Below are positions 1 to 6,859 of a stretch of DNA of 9,243 nucleotides, one piece after another. Within the stretch, counting starts at the first letter, position 1, and every line of letters starts with the position of its first letter. The translations under genes and the position numbers were made by a program. The stretch is from NCBI GenBank assembly GCA_030146445.1, contig JASLBT010000412.1, positions 1 to 9,243 on the forward strand. The letters are read 5' to 3'. The DNA is from Segetibacter sp. GTDB lineage: Bacteria > Bacteroidota > Bacteroidia > Chitinophagales > Chitinophagaceae. Below the pieces are notes generated by a model. The model searched no databases, was not told the DNA's origin, and saw nothing but the letters and a program-made list of their open reading frames with translations.

Positions 1-495
1 GACCATGATCACGTGAAAGTATTCTCCACCGGCAAGACCGTTGATCGCAACTGCCCCGAGGTACAAGATGGAGGTAAGGTTTACAAATACGTAAAGGAAT
101 AACCAGAAGATGGCCATGATCAGTGCTACACTCTCGTTGTACCTTGTTTTTAAGAACTGCGGCATAGTATAGATGTGGTTCTTCAGGTATACGGGAATGA
201 ACCAGACCGCAACGATAATCAATGCAATTGCGGCTATCCACTCGTAAGCTGCAACGGCAACCCCAAGAAAGAAGCCTTCACCGCTCATACCGATGAATTG
301 TTCTGCTGAAATGTTTGAAGCAATCAGGGATGCGCCAATTGCCCACCAGGTAAGTGTTCCTTCCGCAAGGAAAAACGCTTTAGCATCGTGTTCGCCGACT
401 TTTCTTTTACGGTAAATGCTGTAGCCGTAAACAGAGACAATGATGAAGTAAATAATGAAGACGATGTAATCGGCTAATACCATGTTCTGATTCAT
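1..495 (-). CDS. SGLT-type sodium/sugar symporter (SSS family), N-terminal part, cut by the left edge
   Basis: Inner-membrane sodium-coupled sugar importer; here probably the L-arabinose uptake step, inferred from its place at the end of the ara cluster. The 165 visible residues start at ATG 495 (a second in-frame ATG is at 483) and the frame is open to base 1. Hydrophobic segments lie near residues 8-27, 48-70, 76-101 and 123-150. Residues 54-72 contain the SGLT first-core-helix signature, GASLIASNISAEQFIGMSG, very close to Vibrio vSGLT as I recall it, and 'VFVNLTSILYLG' near 136-147 also fits. By that alignment the vSGLT sugar-site Gln69 and Glu88 correspond to Gln66 and Glu85 here, while Ser91 is Ala88. 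SSS proteins usually have over 500 residues, so about two thirds lie off the window. It follows araA by 72 nt, a gap containing an inverted repeat. The family is near certain; arabinose specificity is inference. Confidence 0.93.
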   Translation of the reverse strand, partial: MNQNMVLADYIVFIIYFIIVSVYGYSIYRKRKVGEHDAKAFFLAEGTLTWWAIGASLIASNISAEQFIGMSGEGFFLGVAVAAYEWIAAIALIIVAVWFIPVYLKNHIYTMPQFLKTRYNESVALIMAIFWLFLYVFVNLTSILYLGAVAINGLAGGEYFHVIMV

Positions 496-535
496 AAGCA
501 GAATTGTTAGGGGTAATAAGTCTTGGTTAGAAATA

Positions 536-559
536 CATGGAGCCTTTTAGGGCTGCATG
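536..559 (-). repeat. Inverted repeat / hairpin between araA and the symporter gene
   Basis: On the plus strand, CATGGAGCC (536-544) and GGCTGCATG (551-559) are complementary at 8 of 9 positions (one G-G mismatch) around a 6-base loop. In the ara transcript this forms a hairpin 8 nt after the araA stop. No T-run follows on the coding strand, so it is not a normal intrinsic terminator. It could be an RNA processing or 3'-end stabilising element that sets the araA to transporter ratio. Confidence 0.5.
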
Positions 560-567
560 GTTTTGGG

Positions 568-2067
568 TTATTTAAATGTATTGTAATAAGCTTCGCTCCA
601 GCGTAATTCATTTTTGAGCTGGTACAAGGTGGTTTCCCTGCCAATCCGCACAAACTCAACCCCGGCAAAACCTGCAAAATCTTCCATGTGCTCAGAGGTG
701 AGGTTTTGACTGTAACCGGTGTGGTGAGCGCCGCCAGCGTAAATCCATGCCGCACATCCTGTTTTCATGTCGGGCAGCGGCTTCCATAACACACGGGCAA
801 CCGGCAATTTCGGTAACTGATGTTCTGCGGTCACCGCCTCTACTTCGTTTACGATTAACCTGAAGCGGTTACCCATATCAACGATGGTTGCGTTTATTGC
901 AGGACCAGCCGCCGAATTAAATACCAGCCTGACCGGGTCGGCCTTGCCGCCAATTCCCAATGCATGTATTTCGCAGCTTGGTTTACCGTCGGCGATAGTC
1001 GGACATATCTCCAGCATGTGAGAACCTAATACAAGCGGATTCGATGGATCAAAATGGTAGGTATAATCTTCCATGAAGGAATTGCCGCCGGGCAAACCGC
1101 TTCCCATTACTTTCATGGCCCGAACGAGTGCAGAAGTTTTCCAGTCACCTTCGCCGCCAAAGCCATAACCTTCGGCCATCAGGCGTTGAGAGGGGATACC
1201 CGGCAACTGTGCCATACCATGCAGGTCCTCGAATGTGTCGGTGTATCCTTTATAATTACCGTCCTGCAAAAAGTAACGCATACCGATTTCTATCCTGGCT
1301 GCTTCGCGTAATGAAGCGTGCTGGTTTCCGCCGGCTCTTAGACCATCGACAAGGTTATAGCTGTCTTCATATTCCTGGATCAGCTTCCCAATCTCGTCGT
1401 CGCCAACCTTGTTGATCACTTGTACAAGATCGCCGATACCATGTGTGTTTACCGAATAGCCAAACTTATATTCTGCTTCCACTTTATCGCCCTCTGTCAC
1501 CGCAACATAGCGCATGTTATCGCCAAAGCGTACGAAGCGGGCACCTTGCCAGTCGTTCCAACCGGCAGCTGCTCTTGCCCAAACATTCACCTGTTGCAAC
1601 ACCTGCTCATCCTGCCAGTGCCCGACAACGACTTTACGATTCAGCCGCATTCTGGTCATCATAAATCCAAACTCCCTGTCGCCATGCGCGCTTTGGTTGA
1701 GGTTCATGAAGTCCATGTCGATATCGTTCCATGGAATGTCGCGGTTGAACTGGGTATGTAAGTGAAGGAGTGGCTTTTTCAGGATCTTCAATCCGCCGAT
1801 CCACATTTTTGCAGGAGAAAAGGTGTGCATCCATGCAATGATGCCGATGCAATTTTTTGCAACGTTTGCTTCCTGGCAGATGTTGTAGATCTCTTCTGTT
1901 GATTTCACTACCGGTTTAAACACCACCGATACTGCCAGGTGTTCTGAGTCGTTGAATGCTTTGGCAATCTGCAATGAATGTTCATCCACCTGCCTGAGCG
2001 TTTCCTCACCATATAAATGCTGGCTGCCGGTTACGAACCAGACCTCCAGTGTTTTTAAGTCTATCAT
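568..2067 (-). CDS. araA: L-arabinose isomerase AraA
   Basis: Cytoplasmic enzyme that converts L-arabinose to L-ribulose, the first intracellular step of the isomerase pathway; the family uses Mn2+ and forms hexamers. The 499 residues match the usual length of about 500. The N-terminus (EVWFVTGSQHLYG, residues 8-20) is the classic AraA opening. The metal and catalytic residues known from E. coli AraA are in place: Glu306 (GFGGEGDWK), Glu333 (SFMEDYTYH), His350 (GSHMLE) and the His pair 448/449 (AGGAHHT). The start is ATG 2067, preceded by an A-rich leader (ACTAAAACAACTACTAACT) with no Shine-Dalgarno sequence, as is common in Bacteroidota. It lies 170 nt after araD, by far the widest gap between complete genes of the cluster, so it may have its own promoter or a regulated leader. 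No frameshift or missing key residue is seen. Confidence 0.98.
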   Translation of the reverse strand: MIDLKTLEVWFVTGSQHLYGEETLRQVDEHSLQIAKAFNDSEHLAVSVVFKPVVKSTEEIYNICQEANVAKNCIGIIAWMHTFSPAKMWIGGLKILKKPLLHLHTQFNRDIPWNDIDMDFMNLNQSAHGDREFGFMMTRMRLNRKVVVGHWQDEQVLQQVNVWARAAAGWNDWQGARFVRFGDNMRYVAVTEGDKVEAEYKFGYSVNTHGIGDLVQVINKVGDDEIGKLIQEYEDSYNLVDGLRAGGNQHASLREAARIEIGMRYFLQDGNYKGYTDTFEDLHGMAQLPGIPSQRLMAEGYGFGGEGDWKTSALVRAMKVMGSGLPGGNSFMEDYTYHFDPSNPLVLGSHMLEICPTIADGKPSCEIHALGIGGKADPVRLVFNSAAGPAINATIVDMGNRFRLIVNEVEAVTAEHQLPKLPVARVLWKPLPDMKTGCAAWIYAGGAHHTGYSQNLTSEHMEDFAGFAGVEFVRIGRETTLYQLKNELRWSEAYYNTFK

Positions 2068-2197
2068 AGTTAGTAGTTGTTTTAGTTGTACAAGGGCCTT
2101 TACCGCTTGCTGTTCGATTGGTTATGGTAGCTGTTGCTGCAATCCATACTGTGTTTGCCGATGCCATAGAAAACTGCCGATGAACCGAGCGTGGCAA

Positions 2198-2225
2198 CGA
2201 TGCTTAATCAAAGATTAAATGATCG
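2198..2225 (-). repeat. Imperfect hairpin 12 nt after the araD stop
   Basis: Plus-strand CGAT-GC-TTAATC-AAA-GATTAA-ATG-ATCG: a perfect 6-bp inner stem (2204-2209 with 2213-2218) around a 3-base loop, and a 4-bp outer stem (2198-2201 with 2222-2225) separated by a small internal loop. It lies in the 170-nt araD-araA spacer. It may be an RNA hairpin or, since it is AT-rich and palindromic, a protein-binding site. No T-run follows the hairpin in the direction of transcription. Confidence 0.4.
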
Positions 2226-2237
2226 TCCCCAAAAAAA

Positions 2238-2948
2238 CTATTTGCTTTCTTCCTGCCCGTAATATGAATTGGCACCATGTTTTCGTTGCCAGTGTTTGTT
2301 TTTGAGGGCGTCTTTAAGCCTTGGGGCTTGTGGGTTGATTTGCTCGGTAAGGAACGCCATTTGCGCAATGGCTTCGAGAATGGCACTGTTGTAAACGGCT
2401 TTTTCAGCAGTTTTACCCCAGCTGAATGGCGCATGATTTCCCACCAGGATCATCTCAACTTCTTGGTAGCTATATCCTTTCTGGTTCATATAATTCATGA
2501 TCTGGTGCCCTGTTTGCAGTTCATAATCGCCCTCGATCATTCGATCGTCCATAGGTGGAGCGCAGGGAATATCAACCGTGTTATAATCTGCATGGGTGGT
2601 GCCGAAGATGGGTATGTCGCGTTGCGACTGTGCCCATGCGGTTGCGTAAGTACTATGGGTGTGAACGATACCATTGATCTTTTCCCAATGCTTGTACAGC
2701 ACGGCATGCGTAAGCGTATCGGAAGACGGCCGCATTTTTCCTTTTACCGTAACGCCTTCAAAATCTACAATCACCATGTCGTTGGGTGTGAGCTTATCAT
2801 AAGCAACGCCACTGGGTTTAATGGCAAAAACGCCGAGATCCCTATCTGCGGCGCTTACATTTCCGAAAGTGAAGATTACCAATCCGAGACGGGGCAATTG
2901 CATGTTTGCCTCGTATGCTTGTTCTTTTATGTCTGTGTATTTACTCAT
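2238..2948 (-). CDS. araD: L-ribulose-5-phosphate 4-epimerase AraD
   Basis: Cytoplasmic zinc enzyme of the class II aldolase/epimerase fold. It converts L-ribulose 5-phosphate to D-xylulose 5-phosphate by a retro-aldol mechanism, delivering arabinose carbon to the pentose phosphate pathway. The 236 residues match E. coli AraD (231). Residues visible by alignment to the E. coli enzyme from memory are the phosphate-binding stretches GNVSA (29-33) and KPSG (44-47), Asp77 in PSSD, zinc ligands His96, His98 (IVHTHS) and His172, catalytic Asp121 (THADY) and the C-terminal Tyr229/Tyr230 (GANSYYGQ). The start is ATG 2948, only 12 nt after the araB stop, so it is co-transcribed and perhaps translationally coupled. 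The TAG stop is directly followed by T7G4 on the coding strand and then an imperfect hairpin. Confidence 0.97.
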   Translation of the reverse strand: MSKYTDIKEQAYEANMQLPRLGLVIFTFGNVSAADRDLGVFAIKPSGVAYDKLTPNDMVIVDFEGVTVKGKMRPSSDTLTHAVLYKHWEKINGIVHTHSTYATAWAQSQRDIPIFGTTHADYNTVDIPCAPPMDDRMIEGDYELQTGHQIMNYMNQKGYSYQEVEMILVGNHAPFSWGKTAEKAVYNSAILEAIAQMAFLTEQINPQAPRLKDALKNKHWQRKHGANSYYGQEESK

Positions 2949-2960
2949 TCTTGTTTTGGT

Positions 2961-4631
2961 TTAACTCTGGCTTACAAATTCGCCCAGCTTTTTGTAGCGT
3001 TCGTATCGTTTTGCATAGGCCGCGACGCGTGTTGCGTCGGGATGGTATTCGGCGTCGAAACCCTGGCCCATTGCATGCATTGCGTCTTCAACCCTATTGT
3101 ATAATCCCGAAGCAGTGGCAGCGAACATTGCGGCACCGAGGGCGCATGTTTGTTCGGACCTATGGATACGGATGGGCATATTCATCACATCCGCCATCAT
3201 CTGCATGATAAACGGTGATTTTTTTGCAACACCGCCCATGCCGATCAATCCCTTTACCGGAACGCCCTGTTCGTTGAAGCGGTCGACGATGGCTTTAGCG
3301 CCAAAACAGGTTGCTTCAACAATTGACCTGAAAACGCGGGGTGCGTCGGAGCCCAGGTTGAGGCCGGTAATAGCACCTGTTACCGTCTGGTTTGCATCGG
3401 GTGTACGGCGACCGTTAAACCAGTCGACGGCGAGTTCACCATCTTCGTCGGGAGGCAGCAATTCAGCCTGGCGGCTGAGTTCAGGTATGATGCGGTCTAT
3501 GGTTTCATCGATTACCTTCCTGATCATCTCTGCATCCAGTAATGACGAATGGGTAAGAATATTTTTTAGTGGCCATGCCAGTACGTTTCTGAACCAGGCG
3601 TAAGCGTCGCCGAAGGCAGACTGCCCTGCTTCCATACCCAACATACCCGGAATGATAGATCCCGGCACCTGGCCGCATATGCCATTGATTAGTTTGTCGC
3701 CGACTTCATTCTCCGGCGCGACCAACATATCGCAGGTTGAAGTGCCCATTACTTTACTGAGGTAGTAGGGTTCGATCTGCCCCCCTACTGCGCCCATGTG
3801 GGCGTCGAAAGCACCAACGCCAATGATCACATTGGTTGACAGGCCAAGGCGGCTTGCCCATTCGGCCGACAAGTTTCCGGCCGGCTTATCAGATGCATAT
3901 GCATCGATGCTCAGGCGTTTGGTAAAGCCCTGGAGCAAGGGATCAAGTTCCGTAAAAAACGAATCGGGCGGAAGGCCGCCCCATTCGCGAGCCCAAAGGG
4001 CCTTATGGCCCGAAGCACATACGCTTCGTTTCAGGTCGTGAACTTCTTTGCCACCCGTGAGTAAAAACGTGATCCAGTCGCAATGCTCCACCCAGGAATA
4101 ACAGCTTTTACGCACGTCTTCATCGGTGCGTAAAATATGGAGCAGCTTTGCCCAGAACCATTCTGAAGAGTATATTCCACCAATGAATTTGAGGTAGTTG
4201 GTCTCGTAGCGTGTGGCGTGCTGATTAATCTGTGCAGCTTCGTCGACTGCAGTATGATCCTTCCAAAGCACAAACATTGCGTTTGGGTTATTTTCGAAGC
4301 CCGGCAATAACGACAGCGGAGTTCCCGAGCGGTCCACAGCTACAGGAGTGCTTCCGGTAGTGTCGACTGATATTGCTTTGACGTTTGCTGCAATGGCGGG
4401 TCCTGCCTGCAACAGACAACGTTTGATCGTTTCTTCGAGCCCCTCAACGTAATCGAGCGGGTGTTGCCTGAACTGGTTGATGGACGCATCACAGAATTGT
4501 TGCGCTTTCCAGCGGGGATAATAATAGACTGCTGAGGCGATCTCTTTTCCATTTGAAGCGTCTACCAGGATGGAGCGAACAGAGTCTGTTCCGTAATCCA
4601 CCCCGATCACATAATTTCCAGACGAGTCCAT
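2961..4631 (-). CDS. araB: Ribulokinase AraB (FGGY carbohydrate kinase)
   Basis: Cytoplasmic ATP-dependent kinase that phosphorylates L-ribulose to L-ribulose 5-phosphate. It is of the FGGY family (ASKHA fold) and, at 556 residues, close to E. coli AraB (566), longer than most other FGGY sugar kinases. The N-terminal phosphate loop is VDYGTDSVR (11-19). The adenosine/substrate region includes VDTTGSTPV (89-97). Asp276 in GVGAFDAHMG is the expected catalytic base, followed by GTSTCD (296-301). The C-terminal FGGY signature is GMGGVAKKSPFIMQMMADV (464-482), followed by CALGAA (496-501). The start is ATG 4631, 18 nt after the HAD gene stop, and araD begins 12 nt downstream, so these genes are clearly in one transcript. 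The FGGY family as a whole has varied substrates, but length, motifs and flanking araD and araA make ribulokinase the firm choice. Confidence 0.97.
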   Translation of the reverse strand: MDSSGNYVIGVDYGTDSVRSILVDASNGKEIASAVYYYPRWKAQQFCDASINQFRQHPLDYVEGLEETIKRCLLQAGPAIAANVKAISVDTTGSTPVAVDRSGTPLSLLPGFENNPNAMFVLWKDHTAVDEAAQINQHATRYETNYLKFIGGIYSSEWFWAKLLHILRTDEDVRKSCYSWVEHCDWITFLLTGGKEVHDLKRSVCASGHKALWAREWGGLPPDSFFTELDPLLQGFTKRLSIDAYASDKPAGNLSAEWASRLGLSTNVIIGVGAFDAHMGAVGGQIEPYYLSKVMGTSTCDMLVAPENEVGDKLINGICGQVPGSIIPGMLGMEAGQSAFGDAYAWFRNVLAWPLKNILTHSSLLDAEMIRKVIDETIDRIIPELSRQAELLPPDEDGELAVDWFNGRRTPDANQTVTGAITGLNLGSDAPRVFRSIVEATCFGAKAIVDRFNEQGVPVKGLIGMGGVAKKSPFIMQMMADVMNMPIRIHRSEQTCALGAAMFAATASGLYNRVEDAMHAMGQGFDAEYHPDATRVAAYAKRYERYKKLGEFVSQS

Positions 4632-4649
4632 TGTTTAATTTTTCGGGGG

Positions 4650-5333
4650 TTAAGATAATACTTCTTTCAATGACTGCTTCGGCAGCAGGTATTTAAATGT
4701 AACAAAGTCGCTTGCAAATCCGATGACGTTGTTGAGATGGCTGAATTCAGCCGGTTCATGAATTGTTGTAATCACTGCGGCTCTCATACCAGCGTTGAAT
4801 GCTGCTTCAACACCTTTAGGAGTATCCTCGAAAACAATACATGCGCCGGGATGTACACCCAGCAAATCGGCAGCCTTTAAAAACGTTTCGGGATTGGGTT
4901 TACTTTCAATAACATTATCGGCACTTACAATAGCATCAAAGTATTTACGAATGTTTGTGCCGTCGAGCACAAAGTCGATGTTGTACATGATTGCCGCGGA
5001 ACCTATGGCCATTTTAATCCCGGCCTTGTGCGCCTGCTCGAGAAACTCCGGCAAGCCATTCAGCAGCTTCAGCTGCGGGCGAAAAGCCTGTTGGTAGGCT
5101 TTCTCCTTCTCATAGCTCATCCTGTCCTTTTCTTCATTGGAGAAGCGTGCAGGAAAAATACGTTCGAGCAATTCGTGGTTTTTGCCATAGCAGTTCGCCT
5201 TAACTTCATCCCACGAAAGTTTTGCACCAAGGGTTTGAAGGATATCGTACCACGCACTGATGTGGTAGTGCATATCGTCAATCATAGTTCCGTTGAGGTC
5301 GAACAAGAAAGCTTTTGTATCGGTCAATTTCAC
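4650..5333 (-). CDS. HAD-superfamily hydrolase, beta-phosphoglucomutase-like, in the ara cluster
   Basis: Predicted cytoplasmic phosphatase or phosphomutase of HAD subfamily I with a helical cap domain. No ATG precedes the catalytic motif. I chose GTG 5333 (227 residues), which puts motif I at residues 12-16 as in relatives; TTG 5363 (237 residues) or TTG 5327 are possible. Motif I is DLNGT, with nucleophile Asp12 but Asn14 where most members have the second, acid/base Asp. Motif II is AIGSAA (Ser112), motif III is SKPNPETF (Lys145), and motif IV is VFEDTPKGVEAA (Glu169, Asp170). The cap domain spans roughly residues 20-85. The gene sits between galM and araB, 18 nt before araB. HAD phosphatases occur in other ara operons (B. 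subtilis AraL belongs to a different subfamily), so removal of unwanted sugar phosphates is a reasonable guess. The substrate cannot be read from sequence. Confidence 0.9.
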   Translation of the reverse strand: MKLTDTKAFLFDLNGTMIDDMHYHISAWYDILQTLGAKLSWDEVKANCYGKNHELLERIFPARFSNEEKDRMSYEKEKAYQQAFRPQLKLLNGLPEFLEQAHKAGIKMAIGSAAIMYNIDFVLDGTNIRKYFDAIVSADNVIESKPNPETFLKAADLLGVHPGACIVFEDTPKGVEAAFNAGMRAAVITTIHEPAEFSHLNNVIGFASDFVTFKYLLPKQSLKEVLS

Positions 5334-5393
5334 ACGTTTATGGTTACCGGGGGCGATGCGCAACCGCAGCTTACATACATTTTTTGCTGGCCA

Positions 5394-6539
5394 CTACTTT
5401 ACTACGGCTACAGCATACGTTGTTTCAGTATGGTATTTTTCCCCAGGCTTCAATATCGTGGAAGGGAAAGCCGGTTGATTTGGCGAGTCAGGAAAATGTT
5501 GTGTTTCCAGGCACAGGCCGGTGTGCTTGTTGATTGCCTTGTTGTCGGAGGTTTTGAGTGTTCCATCGAGGAAGTTACCGGAGTAAAATTGAAGGCCGGG
5601 TTCTGTAGTGAAAACGGTAAGCTGCCGACCGGTGCTGGAATCGGACAGCACGGCAACTTGACGAAGAGTGCCGGACGCCCCATTTAAAACAAAGTTGTGA
5701 TCGTAGCCACCTGGCACTTTCCCGATATCTGTACCAATCATTTTAGCGGTCCTGAAATTGAACGGTGTTCCCGCTACTGCTTTTAATTCGCCCGTTGGAA
5801 TGAGCGTGTTATCGACAGGTGTGTACCTGTCTGCATCGATGCTTAATGAATGATTAAGAATGGTGTTTGATACGTCGCCCGTAAGGTTGAAGTAGCTATG
5901 ATTGGTGAGGTTTACAGGTGTAGCCTTGTCGGTTTCCGCGTCGTAAATAATTCTCAGTTCGTCGTTATCGGTAAGGGTGTACTTAACAGTGACTTTGAGG
6001 TTACCCGGATATCCTTCTTCCCCATCCTTGCTCATATAGTTTAACGTTAGCGAGCTGCTGTCGGATGAAGGTGTGGCGTCCCATACTACTTTGTCGAAAC
6101 CCTTGTTGCCCCCGTGCAGGTGATTCTTTCCGTTGTTGGTTGCAAGTGTATACTTTTGGCCGTCGAGGGTAAACCTGCCATTGGCAATTCTGTTACCGTA
6201 GCGGCCGATGATTGCGCCGAAATAAGGGGGCGGCGCCTGGTAGCCTTTCAGTTCATTAAACCCGAGTACAATATTTCCTTTGTTGTTGTTCCTGTCCGGC
6301 ATTGTCCAGGAGGTAACAACACCGCCATAATTGGTGATCGTTACGACCATTCCATTTTTGTTTGTCAGTGTATACAGGTACACCTTTTTACCATCGGCTT
6401 CCCCCCAATCTGCACGACTCACCAATTTTGAATTTGCACTATCATTCATGTCTTGTTTATTTTCCGGGTTATTATTACAAGAGATTGCACCTAACATTAT
6501 GGTAGCAGAAACAAGCAGGTAACCAAATGATCTTTTCAT
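5394..6539 (-). CDS. galM: Aldose 1-epimerase (mutarotase) with lipoprotein signal
   Basis: Interconverts alpha and beta anomers of aldoses; here probably L-arabinose before uptake. The 381 residues begin with a type II signal peptide: MKR, a hydrophobic stretch, and LGAISC with lipidation Cys21, followed by an Asn/Asp-rich linker to about residue 38. It should therefore be anchored in a membrane outside the cytoplasm. The GalM core shows Arg117 (GNRIANG), His142 (NHLHGG), His214 (TNHSYFNLTG), Asp280 (GYDHNF) and Glu345 (LCLETQHFPDSPNQ), which match the catalytic acid/base pair and substrate ligands of the family. The start is ATG 6539, placed directly before the signal peptide. It is the first gene of the cluster, with 615 bp of non-coding DNA upstream. 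Its TAG stop is in the same reading frame as the downstream HAD gene with no other stop between them. Confidence 0.95.
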   Translation of the reverse strand: MKRSFGYLLVSATIMLGAISCNNNPENKQDMNDSANSKLVSRADWGEADGKKVYLYTLTNKNGMVVTITNYGGVVTSWTMPDRNNNKGNIVLGFNELKGYQAPPPYFGAIIGRYGNRIANGRFTLDGQKYTLATNNGKNHLHGGNKGFDKVVWDATPSSDSSSLTLNYMSKDGEEGYPGNLKVTVKYTLTDNDELRIIYDAETDKATPVNLTNHSYFNLTGDVSNTILNHSLSIDADRYTPVDNTLIPTGELKAVAGTPFNFRTAKMIGTDIGKVPGGYDHNFVLNGASGTLRQVAVLSDSSTGRQLTVFTTEPGLQFYSGNFLDGTLKTSDNKAINKHTGLCLETQHFPDSPNQPAFPSTILKPGEKYHTETTYAVAVVK

Positions 6540-6577
6540 GATTTTTACAGTATTTGTTTGTCTGATTAATTATTACC

Positions 6578-6619
6578 AAAAAATCGCCGCGGCAACCGAG
6601 GGCCAGCAGCAACCGGCAA
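6578..6619 (-). promoter_or_regulatory. Terminator-like stem plus T6 in the galM leader (possible attenuator)
   Basis: On the minus strand TTGCCG (6619-6614) can pair with CGGCGA (6589-6584; one G-U pair), and this stem is followed at once by TTTTTT (6583-6578), 38 nt before the galM ATG. The loop of 24 bases is GC-rich and contains a smaller GCCGG/CTGGC stem (one wobble). The arrangement resembles an intrinsic terminator or attenuator, but the stem is short and the loop long. Confidence 0.22.
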
Positions 6620-6845
6620 CGTCACGAATTGTTGTGCAGGAAAACGGTTGAGCAAATGGCCGACTTCATCAATGCCGGGATCAGGACAGTGTTGACATAG
6701 ATTTTCCGCATTCCGGATCGCAGCCTGGGAGAGGATGCGTGTAGATCAGATCGTTTGATTAATTGATTGTCGGAAAAGGGAAGATTCATATTTCAAGCAA
6801 TTTATGGTCAATAACCGGCCGGGAGGAGCCTAAGTTTACCGGAAA

Positions 6846-6859
6846 TGTACGGCTGTACA
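6846..6859. promoter_or_regulatory. Candidate operator palindrome TGTAC-N4-GTACA, with weak overlapping promoter
   Basis: A perfect 5+5 bp inverted repeat (6846-6850 and 6855-6859) lies 307 bp upstream of galM. On the minus strand it overlaps TACATTTC (6842-6849), one base off the Bacteroidota -7 consensus TAnnTTTG, with TTTC 19 bases upstream (6869-6872) as a weak -33. A repressor site over a promoter would suit an inducible sugar operon. If this is the ara promoter, the 5' untranslated leader is about 300 nt. Both assignments are inference from pattern only. Confidence 0.28.

Noticed and set aside
2231..2237. T7 on the coding strand after araD as an intrinsic terminator
   Set aside because: No GC-rich hairpin precedes it within the araD 3' end; the nearby hairpin lies after, not before, the T-tract.
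2277..3104. Plus-strand open frame of 275 codons opposite araD and the 3' end of araB
   Set aside because: It lies antisense to two genes with complete catalytic motifs, its translation is Cys/His/Phe-rich without any recognisable domain, and open antisense frames arise easily opposite constrained coding DNA.
6569..6745. Minus-strand open frame of 59 codons upstream of galM (…NAENLCQHCPDPGIDEVGHLLNRF…)
   Set aside because: It looked coding-like and might be a gene remnant, but there is no ATG, GTG or TTG near its beginning, and I recognise no family.
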